64,000 nucleotides of DNA from NCBI GenBank assembly GCA_014526335.1, contig JACTAT010000341.1, positions 648,433 to 712,432 on the forward strand. Direction: 5' to 3'. Shown piece by piece: positions 11,417 through 22,500 of the stretch (within the stretch, counting starts at the first letter, position 1; each line of letters begins with the position of its first letter). This DNA comes from Chrysaora quinquecirrha (taxonomy: Eukaryota; Cnidaria; Scyphozoa; Semaeostomeae; Pelagiidae). Position numbers and translations under genes: made by a program. The notes below the pieces were generated by a model, which had not been told where the DNA came from, searched no databases, and saw only the letters and a list, made by a program, of their open reading frames with translations.

Positions 11417-13342
11417 TTGTCGATGTCGACCCCCTGGTTTTCTGACCCCCGTATTTCACGAACGCAGCAAAAAACGACCTTTTACCAATTTTTTTTTGAA
11501 AGTCTATGTGAAATGCTATCGAAAAATCACCATGACATTAATGACCTCCTCGAGTGGCACTTGACCCCACCTGAAGCCGGTCTATCATGTGTTATTCAAA
11601 AGAAGTGTGCAGACCCTGCAGCAATGCCTGATTTTGAAGACAAATTCAAAGATTCAGCATTAATTGAAGATGCATTTCACCGTGACGTAGCTTGGGTATT
11701 GCGTGGATCTGTCACCAAAGACATGTTAGTGGAAATACAGCCAGAAATAGACACTGACGATCTTCAGCCAGTTGGTTTATGGACAAACTTCATGAAATCT
11801 GTCACAGAATACCTACCTGTGATTCCTTTGCCTCCACAAGACAACGTCATAAAATGGTATATGGACATTGTACTGAAGATGCTTGATCAACTAGAAATCG
11901 ATCATAGTTTCCTCCATGCAGATGAAGCAATTGATTCAAAAGTTCTTATCATTCAGTGGTTGAACAACGGAAAGTATGATCAAATCATCACCTTTCTAGG
12001 TGGGTTCAACACAATAATGGTCAATTCGAAGATCCTTGGAAAGAAATATGCTTTTCTCGGACTCAAGGAGTGGTAGGAAGATGCCGATGTAATTGCTCAA
12101 GGTTCTGCTGATCAAGCATTGGGGGAAAAACACTATCATAGAAGTATTAGATTACACAAGCAGACCTTTGAGGCCCTGATTCGCTATCGGATAAAGACTG
12201 TACTCAACAAAGATGATGAATTCAGTCATGAGTTCAAAAGGCAAATCGTTAATCTGAGGCTGGTTCAGTCAAACGCTAATTTGAAATCCGTAATCGATTC
12301 TCCAGAATTCCAACAGATGATTAAAAGTGTGACAAGCCTCTTCGGGGGTCAGGCTCACATGATGATGCAATACATTTGTGATGTCTCAGCTATGCTGTGC
12401 TTTGTCAGTGCTGTAAGAGAGAAGGCAGTCAAACGGCATTTAGCTGCAGAACGCGTGCTGTTGCCAAAGTGTTTTGCGTTCGGGCATCAAAACTATGCCC
12501 GTTACCTGACATTTCAACATGTCAAGCTGCAAGATATTAAATCAAAGAAGAAAGAAGTATGGAATGACCTCCTGGTTAATGGTTTTGGTGGTTCAATCTC
12601 TGGTAAATCATACTCAACAATTCATGGTGATTTGATTACCAAAACAACTATTAATAGAGAAGTGAAAGTCAGAGGAGGCGCCATGAAAGGTGGTTTCAGC
12701 ACAGATGAAAAGGCTGTAGATAACTTTGTGAAGACCAGTCATTTCATGGCAAATGTTCAAGTCAAGCTGAAAGATCGCTTGAATTTAATTACACAGTCCG
12801 TTCACAAAGAATCAACTGTTGGTGCAATCAAGCGGCATGAGGCAATGATTGAAAGCCTTTTTCTGCAGCTGGATAAGTATTTTGATCCATTCCTTGATGG
12901 TCCTGCAAGACATCTTAAAACCGGAGCCGAAATTGAGCCATCAATAGTTGCGGGACTTCTGAATTCATCTGTAGCAAGAGAAGAATTGTATACTGAGTTT
13001 GTTGATGAAAGGCTAACGAAAAACAGAATTAGCATATTTGCATCAATAAGGAATCCTGGGATCAAAACAGGTATTGAACGTACAAAAAAGCTACCAAAAG
13101 CCATCAGTGTTCTCAAGGAAGACAGGCAAGCATTCGGAGCACTTCTTGGCAAAGCAACAAGTCCAAAAGAAGCCCACTCCTATCATCTGACAAAGGTTCC
13201 ACTAGCTTTAGCGTCACCTGACAGTCACATGAGGCAAGGATGCAAAGCTGCATTAAACCATTTCTTAATTGAAGAATCATCTGCTGAAGTGCACATCCCT
13301 TTGAATAAAGCGACATTGTTCGATCAGCAAAAGGTAAGCTGA
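11417..13342 (+). pseudogene. Academ transposase core
   Basis: 11417-12076 and 12119-13342 are in the same frame and separated by a TAG at about 12074 (LKEW-stop-EDADVIAQGSADQ), so they are one protein of about 640 codons. Readable features are AFHRDVAWVLRGS, GLWTNFMKSVTEYLP, FLHADEAIDSKV, then SAMLCFVSAVREK, FAFGHQNYARYL, a Gly-rich block (VNGFGGSISGKSY) and HGDLITKTTINREVKVRGG, the last resembling the acidic block near the end of an RNase H-like transposase core. The frame ends at an AAG|GTAAGC that looks like a splice donor. By family knowledge this would be the DDD/E domain; I assign D/D/E only tentatively. The start near 11417 is arbitrary, because the frame fades into non-coding sequence upstream. 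Confidence 0.6.
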
Positions 13343-13527
13343 CTTGAGGAGACTATGCAAGAGCATTCTTTAGCTTCTGCACGCTTGTAGCTGCAGACGA
13401 CGCATATTAAATCGCTGTGATATTTTGATATTTACACGCGGGAGACAACAAAACAACTTACTCAGCATTGTTGCGGGTATACTGGTAGAAGTCAAGTTAA
13501 GTCTTCATTACAAGTCAAGACCAAACT

Positions 13528-14474
13528 ATGCCACAGCGAAAAGACTGGGATACCTTCCTTCACAATGCAGATAATAAAACAGAGCTCGTACATTTTCTGG
13601 TAAAGTACGCCAAAGACATGTTCAAATTGCCACTTCGAATTACAGAAAATGAAAAGATGTGGCTAATCGCTGATGGAAATATCACAGAGCTTGAAGACAG
13701 TAAACACTTTGAAGCTGATACACACCTGGTCCTTGAGGCAAAAAAGTCAGATGCACCTGTGATTGTGCACGCAACACACACTGATGTCTTGGTGCTGATG
13801 GTTCATGCTTTTCTGACACAGGGTTTCGATCAAAAGTGGCAAATGAAGATAAGACACGAACGATTTGTAAATATTGAGTCAACTTGCAAAAAGATTGGCA
13901 CAGAGGCATGCCCTATTTTGCTAGCATACCACAGCATCACTGGTTGCGATACAACATCTTTTCCATTCGGAATCCAAAAATTAAAATCATGTAAAAAGAT
14001 GGCAAAACTGAAATGCTATAGCCTTTTGAGCAACTTTGGGTCCACTCTGAATTCTGTCTGATTCTTGTCCAGTGCAAAAGAGTTTTCGTACTGTTATGTA
14101 TGGAGGCAGAAAAGACGAGTCGTTTGTTGAAAGTTCAGTCAAGTTTTGGATTAATTCCAGACGAAAACAGCACAACGCAGCATTTAAAGAGAAGTTGTTT
14201 GCAGGCTTACATTTGGCATCAATGCACTCACCAGACGGTTGATTATCCACCACTGGATGAAACCTGGGGATGGAAAGAAGATGAAGTTGGAAAAGTCCCC
14301 ATTTGGTATACATGTAGCCAGTATCCACCTTGTAACCAACATGATGACACTGATAGCATTAGTGATGAAGAAACAGGATTAAACAGTGAAAGTGAAACTA
14401 ATGAAGAACAAAGTACAGATGATTGTGGTGGTGACTTTAATGATGACTCTGATGGAACTGATTATGAATTTTAG
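13528..14474 (+). pseudogene. XPG/FEN-like nuclease segment and C-terminus of the Academ protein
   Basis: 13528-14061 carries PIN-fold signatures of XPG/FEN nucleases: HFEADTHLVLEA (Glu-Ala-Asp), a THTDVLVLM strand with Asp, and YHSITGCDTTSFPFGI, equivalent to the Gly-Cys-Asp box of flap nucleases. After a frameshift at about 14060, TVMYGGRKDESFVES and then WGWKEDEVGKVPIWYT are readable in alternating frames, and the protein ends in an acidic Ser/Asp tail (stop at 14472-14474). It is presumably fused to the transposase core upstream; the intervening 13343-13527 looks like an intron or a decayed linker. XPG homology is inferred from motif spacing, not from an alignment. Confidence 0.55.
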
Positions 14475-14702
14475 TTTTCAAAGAAGAAAAATGCAATGGA
14501 TGATATTATAATGATTAAAACACCGAGTTATGTTCCCTATGCAGGGCCTATGCAATAGATCCCATTAAATAGTAATTCAGTGTGTGACTCTGCAGCCTCC
14601 GTTTATTGGAGTTTTAGAGGTTTAGGATCAAAATAGATGATATCATTACTGGTGGTCTGATAATATGAAACAGAGTAAAAAAATTGACTAAAAAATTAGG
14701 GT

Positions 14703-14962
14703 GCAGCGACCTTAAAGTCGACATATCTTATTTTTCGTGATAAGCTACACTGTCTGGGGTATGCCTTTCATGTAGTAAAACTCTTTTGTACAAAAAGAGC
14801 TTGTTTAAAAACTTCATATCCCCAAAATATAAGAAAAATATGTGAAAAATCCGCCATTTTGAAAAAGTCCGCCATCTTGAAATTTAGGGCAAATTTCAAC
14901 ATGCCCCAAGTCTTAATTTGTTCAAATATGTTTCTAGGTATGGAATCTGAAGAGAAAACTTT
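14703..14962 (-). repeat. Right long inverted repeat of the Academ element
   Basis: Reverse-complement partner of 7888-8148. Outer end is GAGAAAACTTT at 14952-14962 and inner end GCGACCTTAA near 14705. Copies differ by scattered substitutions and small indels. Confidence 0.85.
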
Positions 14963-16150
14963 CTCCTAGAATCCCAGTTTCATGTGTGTTACCTTTGTTC
15001 TGTAAGAGACATTTAGCTAAAATATCTATTGACAGTGAGCTCAATGCATATAGACATAAATGAACTGTATGAGCTACTTAAGATTTCTCTTTTGGTTAGA
15101 ATATCAGGATTGTACAGCCAGGGAATGGTCCTATTTCAATTTTCTGTCTCCAAAATCTAAGAATTCATGGTTGAAGTTAGAAATGATTACACATGACCAC
15201 AATTCTAGTTTTGGTTTTGAATTTTATGAAAAATGTGGCAAGCTTCCCCTGATCAAGGGCTTTTATTACGTACATGTATTCACCGTTTACAATGCAAATG
15301 TAAACCTTTACCAGAAGGATTTAGAGATCAGTTCAAGCTTGAGACAGGTCTAATACTAAGACCAAGTTGATAATGAATGTTCCAATTTGCCATGTCATTG
15401 CACATAGATTTTCAAGTCACACATTTTTTGCCTTGTTTAGAGATCATGCAATTTCCTGGAATTCTCTCTTGTGAAATGGTATTTCAAGGGTTTTATTTAG
15501 CAAACCCTTGAAAAAAAGCAAATTCTGTTTTGTTATAAAGAATGAACCATACAAGATACTAAGTAATAATTATGCTTTTCTACAATAAAAAACCAGCTGC
15601 ATTAGTTTTAAATAAAGATTTACTTCTTCCCATAGAAATACAGATAAGACTATCTACTTGGTTAGGGTAACGTTTTGTCTCAGATACATATAGAAGGACC
15701 AAAATCAAAATTCTAAGTTCTTTCTTGTTTTCTCTTCCATTAGCAAAGTTTTCAAATAATATTTGGTGCTGTTGTGTTTAACAGCATTTAAAATTTTCCA
15801 TATGTACTATTTTGCTGCTTACAGTTCTGGGCAAAAGGCCTTGGCCCAACCCCTCACTCAGGTACCTTGCCACTCCAGAGGCCTCAAATTAAATCCCAAC
15901 TTCGTAAAAACAATTTATTCAAACATAGGAAAGCCACAGAAGATGCAAGGCATTTCATCTTCTAAATTCTGATATGAAACTTGTAGTTTCAACTGTTTTA
16001 AACTATCTATGACAAAAATTCTTGCTTGCTTTTTTTTTGACTTCACAAACATTGTATTGGTCGGCAAATGTTTTTTGAATGCCCACTAAGTCATAACGAC
16101 CGCTGTGAAAGAAGTCGTCCAGCCTTACCCTGCTTCTTGAGTCCAACTGC
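14963..16150. other. No recognisable gene
   Basis: Non-coding AT-rich sequence. Short open frames at 15060-15353 and 15763-15972 show no domain, biased composition or neighbour relation that would support them. No tandem repeat or inverted repeat was noticed. Confidence 0.45.
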
Positions 16151-16153
16151 AAC

Positions 16154-18740
16154 TCATAAAGAATACCCATTCTTCTCTCGGATTGTTTTATTGGCCTCTA
16201 AGAATGTTCTGAACTGATCTCGAATGCCGAAAACAGTCTTGACCACATCGTCCTTGTATTCTTGATAGGCTTCACTTTCACCATGCCTGGATAGGTCGTT
16301 CAGCAACAATGCTGACCACAGTGGTGATGTCTGCATGATATTTTTGCAAATATCCTTCACAAATGCCAGTTCATAAAGAGCATTCTTTGACTCGTGGACA
16401 TCTCTTATAGAGGAAACTTCTAGCATTGATCTTCTAACATTCTCAAACTCTTTTCTAAATCAGGATTTTTCTGCACTATTAACCATTTCCTCTTCTGTTC
16501 CCTCACTATCTCAAGCACTGATTTCATCATCGCCAGAGCATGCATAGGCACCTTCACTCCATTTTCTTTCAAAAAATTTCAAATTTGTTGATGCATTGGT
16601 GCAACTGCTTCGTATCTTTGTTTAGAACGGGACACTCACTTTGTGTGCAACAGATTCTTGTAAGGAGACTTAACATTTCAGTCATTTCCTGAATTTTTTT
16701 GGCATTTATCAAAAAATTACATGCCCACATGAGAATACTTATCGAGTTTTGTCTGGTGAAGTTCTTCTTGATATATCTTTAAATTTCTCTCATAAAATGA
16801 AATGCACATGCATAAACGTTCATCTTTTTAGGTCACACAATGTTCCTTTGCTGTTAAAAATATTCCATGCCCGTTCCAGGAAGTCGGTCATTCCCTCTCT
16901 ATTGATGACATAAGGAGCTACTAGAATCATAACCAGAGAATGATCGCTGTTCAACTGCACATGAGAGGATAAATTTTGTGCTCCATAGATCTTCTTTTCA
17001 TGGTGACGGAACAATGACAGCCAGTTTTCTACCACTGGTAAGGTGTGTGTGTCTGTAACCATGTCTGTTAAAGGAACACCAATTTGTCCCTTTTTGAGGT
17101 GTCTTGCTGTCATTTCGTAATAATAGCTATAATAGCTATAATAGCTTCTTGGATGACAACGATGAACATTCAATTTTACCTGTAGCATCCCAAGAGATGA
17201 TGTCATGGGAAGATGTGTCACGGAAAAGCCTAATACATGCCTCGTTCCATAACATGACATTTAGCGGTATTATTGAAAATAACATTTGGGCATTTTCATC
17301 TTTCTTGTAGTCTTCAGACTAGTTTTCTTTCCTTGTTGAATCTTTGTTGCAACCGTCAAGTTCATGTGCAAACTTTAACAGACTGGCCAGCTCTTTGTTA
17401 CCACGTCTTCCTTTTGTTCTACCGTCGTAGGCGATCTGCCTGAATACCAGTCCAGTTTTCCCAACATTGTTTCTATTTCCTGCTGCTATTGCATCAGCCG
17501 TCAGATTGCTCATGCCTTCTACTCTTGTCATGAAAGCTCTTGGTCCACTGGACAAGCTTCTCGCTCTTCACCTGCTATAGGACAAGCATGCAGATCTGTA
17601 ACACTGTGTTTCACGATATTACTGTTAAGAGTGATAGTTCCAGAAAATCATGACTCGAGTTAGATTCTAACGTCTTTCACACCACACTCCTCCTGTTTAC
17701 AAAACTGTATGCCCGAAAGATTGTGCCACTTCCTTTATCAACACTGCCACAAATGTAATGTCTCTTAAAACATAATCACCCAGTAAGGGTTGTGTTTCTG
17801 TATAATGTCGTTGAAAAATTTACACCAGTTGCGTCCTTCGAGGCATGTAAATTTCAGATCTCCTTGTGGATTTCCCTTCAGTCTGAACCAGCCGTCACGA
17901 GAAATTTGAAGTTTCACTTCTTTCTCAACGTTTTTTTAAAATATGTTGCTTGCAGTTTGCAGTGGCTCAAGCTTTCCAGTGTCTCGTGCCTCAGAGCATT
18001 GATACCATGTCTTGAGAATCCTTGGAAGCCGTATCTCTCAAGTTGTCCTTAACGCCATTATCTTTAATGAAATTATCCGAATTGTCTTCTTCTTATGCTG
18101 GGATGCCAAATTGCTCTCATGGCAGACTGACATTGCAAACCTGCTGGAAAAAACTTCTTTGCCTTTCATTTGCTCTAAATTTTCCTCCCTCTGCTCATTA
18201 ATTGGCAGATGGATAGTTTTTTGTCCTTTCTTTACAAAGAATACCACCCCGTCAGCAGCGCAGGTACCTTGGCCACACTGAAAAGTAATTTTCTTGGCCA
18301 TTTTCACATCAGTTACAAAGGGTAGTGCATCCTCTCCTATTCCTATGCAAGGGCAGTGATACCAACAATGGCACGTTTCACATACGATCCATGTAACGGG
18401 CTCTTCAGCGTTGTACGCAACTTGTTTACATTTTGGGCAAATTGAACTCTTGTCATGCTGCAATCCTTGTCGTCGTGCAAACACCTTTTCAGTTTTCATA
18501 AACCCTTAAAGGGTTTTGTTTTTAGCTCTCTCTTTTCTACTCATAGGAGTCGTCTTCGGCTCTTGTGGATCATCCTCATCTTTTGCTTAAGCTCCGAAGC
18601 ATCACCTTCATTGTCCTGTAGCATATTTCTAATATTTCCTCTGTTTTTTTCCCATATCAAATGCATGTATCGACCGTTTTTTATTTTATTAGCTCCTGAA
18701 TTGATTTCTTCATGTGTCAGCAAATTGTAGCCTTCAAATA
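16154..18740 (-). pseudogene. PHD-finger transposase-like gene, heavily broken
   Basis: Minus-strand coding fragments in several frames, read from 18740 downward. A basic segment with HEEINSGANKIKNG is followed at 18499-18300 by a PHD-like zinc finger (ICPKCKQ, CETCHCWYHCPC, FQCGQGTC). Then come fragments with GRRGNKELASLLKFAHELDG (17555-17319), TRHVLGFSVTHLP with YYEMTARHL, THTLPVVENWLSLF, and SDHSLVMILVAP (17260-16820). The last fragment (16426-16154) has SSIRDVHESK and SPLWSALLLND. The Asp-containing strand SDHSLVMIL followed by a His-containing segment is reminiscent of DDE transposases. I do not recognise the superfamily. No TIRs or duplication were found. It is not fused to the AcademH copy, which has its own boundaries. 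Confidence 0.5.
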
Positions 18741-19239
18741 TTTTCCGTACTGCTTTACTTTAGCAATACCTGTCCATGTCTTCTTCCCAACTTGATGCAG
18801 ATAGCACAAGTGCATTGACACATTTAAAAGCACTGCATTCAATTTTCAGGCAGGCTTCATGCTTCTGCTTAGTTCTGCAAGGTTAAAATATTTCTGTGTA
18901 CACTTATGCCGTTTTCTCAACTGTTTGGAAGCAAACAACTCACTTACAACACAACCAAACAAGTCTATTGAAGATTAGTAATTGCTCAGTGATTTCCTCC
19001 CTCCCGCCTCCTCTTTTGTCCAAACTCCCGAAATTCGCTCAAGGGGCTGCTGCATTGTCTAATTTCTCATAGCATGCTTTTTCTTTTCGTTCGTGCCTGC
19101 TCGTCTCTTAAAAACTCGTGAGTCCCAATTTTTCATCCGAAGTACAGAGATATCTCTTCTGAAACCCTGAAATTATCCTTCAACCAGCCCCTCCCCCGAT
19201 TAAAACACTTTCAGATTTTTCCAACTTAGCCTGGAGATG
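18741..19239. other. Flank of the AcademH insertion, no clear gene
   Basis: No convincing coding frame. It may still belong to the decayed element to its left. Its last bases border the 9 bp duplicated target. Confidence 0.4.
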
Positions 19240-19248
19240 TTGATGTGC
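19240..19248. repeat. Left target-site duplication of AcademH
   Basis: TTGATGTGC immediately outside the left TIR. An identical copy is at 25947-25955, immediately outside the right TIR. Confidence 0.93.
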
Positions 19249-19370
19249 TACCCTGGGTACCAGAGCCTCAAGATTGGAGCCGCAGAACAAAATTAAAAAA
19301 ATAATAATAAGTTGAGCAAAATACGAGGCTCTGGTTCCATCCAAACAGAGTCTCGTTCTGATTATGGAAA
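19249..19370 (+). repeat. Left TIR of AcademH
   Basis: 122 bp beginning TACCCTGGGTACCAGAGCC and ending GATTATGGAAA. It is the exact reverse complement of 25825-25946. It contains internal palindromic words, GGTACC and the pair GAGCCTC/GAGGCTC, that could serve as transposase-binding or hairpin sites. Confidence 0.95.
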
Positions 19371-19540
19371 TTAACCAATCAGAAGAGCAGGTTCCAGAAA
19401 TGGAACGTGGTTTTTTCATTGGCTTAGACCATCAAACATACGAATCAGCCGCCCAAGTGATTCAAGCGATATAACGGTTGATGCTTGAATTGATCGTTGG
19501 AACTTGGAAGTTGCAATCCAAGTTTGTGAGGAAAAGAAAA

Positions 19541-22500
19541 ATGGAGGAAGCGTTAAAGGTTGCTGTGGGAAAAGTGTTACAGAAGCATTTCCCACATATA
19601 CAAGAGTTATCAACTCAGCAGTTCGAGATTCTAAAATCGATTTTTTGTCTATCAAAAGATACTTTTGCCATTCTCCCAACTGGACATGGAAAATCGCTGC
19701 CTTTCCAAATCGCGCCATTGATAGCCAAGGAAATCTCGTTGATTAGGCCAAGTCTCGTGAACAAAAATATAGTTATTGTGATATCGCCCCTGTTGGCGAT
19801 TATGGATATACAAGTAAGACAACTTAAAGAAGCTGGAATTTCAGCATGTTGTTTGCATGATGATCAGACAATTGACAAGAACCAGTTGTTAGCAGGACAA
19901 TTTAATTTAGTTTTTGGAACTCCAGAAGCATGGTTAAAGAACGAAGAATGGAAGGAAATGCTCAGATCCCAATATACCGTGATCGAGTTTTGCTTTTAGT
20001 GGCCGATGAGGCCCACTGTGTGCCTGCCTGGTAAGCTTTATCATCATTATTAGATTTAAAGTCATGAGTATAGGTTACCTACCAGATTAGATATACAGAC
20101 TGACAGTTTTCTTTTCATCAAGAAACCAATGACAACGAACAGCTAAACACTAAATGTATATCTATCAGTATAGAACTCATAGTGTATTAAATGACTGACA
20201 TCGATATCAAAACACAAGCTGATAAGAATTAAGAACCACAGTATGGTAACAGGAGTGCTGGAGTGGATTTATTTGTTATTTTTATTATCTCCCTCATTGA
20301 ATTTTTTCCACAGCTTCCTAAGAAGCTCTTTTAGCCAGGTTCCAAGAGCAGAAACATCAAGTTTTCCCAAAATATTGTTATCAAAATTTCTAAACTGTTC
20401 ATTTTTACGTCCTGGTTTGATATTAAATATTCCATTCTTGTGCAAGTTTTCAACCAAATGCTCCAAATCTTTGCCCTTGCCTTTTACTTTGTGATGCCCT
20501 TTTGGATGTGAAAGGGTCAAATCCTTATCAGTGTTTGCAAGCATTTGCTCCAGGAAGCCTATGGCAAATGATTCCCTTTTTGCATTTTTTTCGTCCAAAT
20601 TTACTCCAAGATTATGAAGTAATTCTTTTGTCAGACAGTTCAGCTGCTCTACCCGTAGGTCACAAGATATATTTCTTCCTTTTCCACCTTTCCTGTTAAT
20701 TGTTCTGTTCCAGATTAACTGCTCTGCCTGCATTGGAGTGAAAATGGCATCAACTCTACTTAGCAAATGGAATGCTGCTATTGCATACTTATGGTGCCCA
20801 TATGCTTTGTACAAGATTAGAAAAAATCTCCAACAGAGAATAATTCTTTCACCATCCCCTTCTTTCACTGCATCATCAACATTCTTTAAAAGCAAACCCA
20901 GTTTTAGCCTTGCAGTTACATAATTATGTACATCATCTTGCTCCTCCACTGGGTTTTCTTCAGGTGTTTCTTGAACAAATTGAATGGCATGGCATTTTTT
21001 CTCATGATTTGACCGAGTTTTCTCATATCTGAACAGCTTCAAACAATTTTCATACCGACACTGGAAACTCCTTTCTTGGTTTTGATAATATGTATCATCT
21101 GCAACATTTTGCATATCTGACATAGCTTTTTTTTGGGGTGCGATCACATAATGTTCTATCATGTGTCTCAAATTTCCATAAAGCCACTCTATCTTCTTCT
21201 TTATGCTCATATTTTCCACAAATGGTGGTATGACTTCAGCCTTGTCTGCATTTAATGAATTCATTCCAAAATGCTTCATGGTTAGGGTAATAAGGAGGGC
21301 ATCTGTTTCAAATGACACAAATTCTTTGCAGGCATTGAAATTATCCAAAACATCACATCTTGCATTGCTGTTTGATACCAGATTCATGTTATATATCATA
21401 GATCCAACATCTTTTGCAGAGCTTGTGTTATAAAATATCTCATATAAAATCTACAAGAGAGATAGAAAGTCAACTTCAGGGTGTAAAACAGTTATTTTCT
21501 GTATATGATAACTGTGTGATGATTGTTTTCTCTTATGCTAACATAAACTCCTAAACTGTTCTGCAGTTTTTATTTTCCGTGGCCTCAGAACTCAACTTGG
21601 GACAATCCTGGGTCTGTTTGCTTTCAAACTGCAAAGACTAGCCTCGCCCAGTTCTTAATTTGCATTAGGTCAGGTCAGTTTTGCGGCAGAATTATAACTA
21701 AATTTTTTGAGAAATAATTTACTTTACCTTGTAAACATATCGTATGGCATGCCAATCCTCATTCTTTGTCACAAGGCCTTCAAGTCGATCAAATTCATTG
21801 TCTCCTTCTGCCATGGCTCCTTGTAAATTTCTTGCTCTTTCCTCTGTCAAGTTGTCTCCACCAAAAAATATTTTTTGCACTGGCCTTCTTACTGTCTTGT
21901 CCACAGTTTTGATACTGATGGCAGGGACATACTTCTCTTGCACTTCATTCAAAATTTCAAGCATTTCAGAACCCAACGATTCATTCTTCATGAGAAGGCC
22001 AAGAGGAACCTGTATTCATACAAGAATATATTTAGTATCAAACATGGTTATATATTTGGTATCAAACATGGTTTTGTTTTGTAACTTATCACAAGGGCAA
22101 ACCAAATTTATGAATAATAAAACATTACCTCCACTGTTTTTTCAGCCATTGTTTCTGAATATTTGTGTGGAATATGGCGACAAACAATTTTTCTGAAATC
22201 CTTAAAGGCTGGGATATTATCAACAATGATACAAGCTGCAACTGGAACTAAATTTTCCAGAAGGTCTGCATGGTGGTGTGGGTTTGGCATGAAATCAGTT
22301 ATCTTTATGTCTTGTATCTCCTTAATGGGTGCTCCATCTGGTAGATCATAGCCTGTTACTCTGTGCAGAATGCCAAGCATATTAAACCAATGAATTGATT
22401 TATTTCTATTTTGACTTGACATATGTTTAACCTTTATAAAAAAATCCAAGTTGTCGCCAATGATGCTGAATGAGCTCTTGATTATTTCTTTCTGTATTCT

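Larger units (their letters stand above)
7888..14962 (+). mobile_element. Academ-type DNA transposon (XPG-nuclease lineage), decayed
   Basis: About 7.1 kb bounded by long inverted repeats (7888-8148 and 14703-14962). In order on the plus strand it holds a Cys-rich N-terminal segment (8699-9293), a transposase core (11417-13342), an XPG/FEN-like PIN nuclease segment (13528-14061) and a conserved C-terminal part (to 14474). Academ transposons are known to encode a DDD/E transposase joined to an XPG-like nuclease, which fits. An antisense pogo-like transposase (9520-10925) sits between the N-terminal segment and the core and is presumed to be a secondary insertion. I could not define a matching target-site duplication: the four bases outside each repeat differ. 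The family name rests on recalled motifs. Confidence 0.65.

Noticed and set aside
17104..17150. CTATAATAG microsatellite as a regulatory site
   Set aside because: Three short units inside a decayed coding region; ordinary slippage product.
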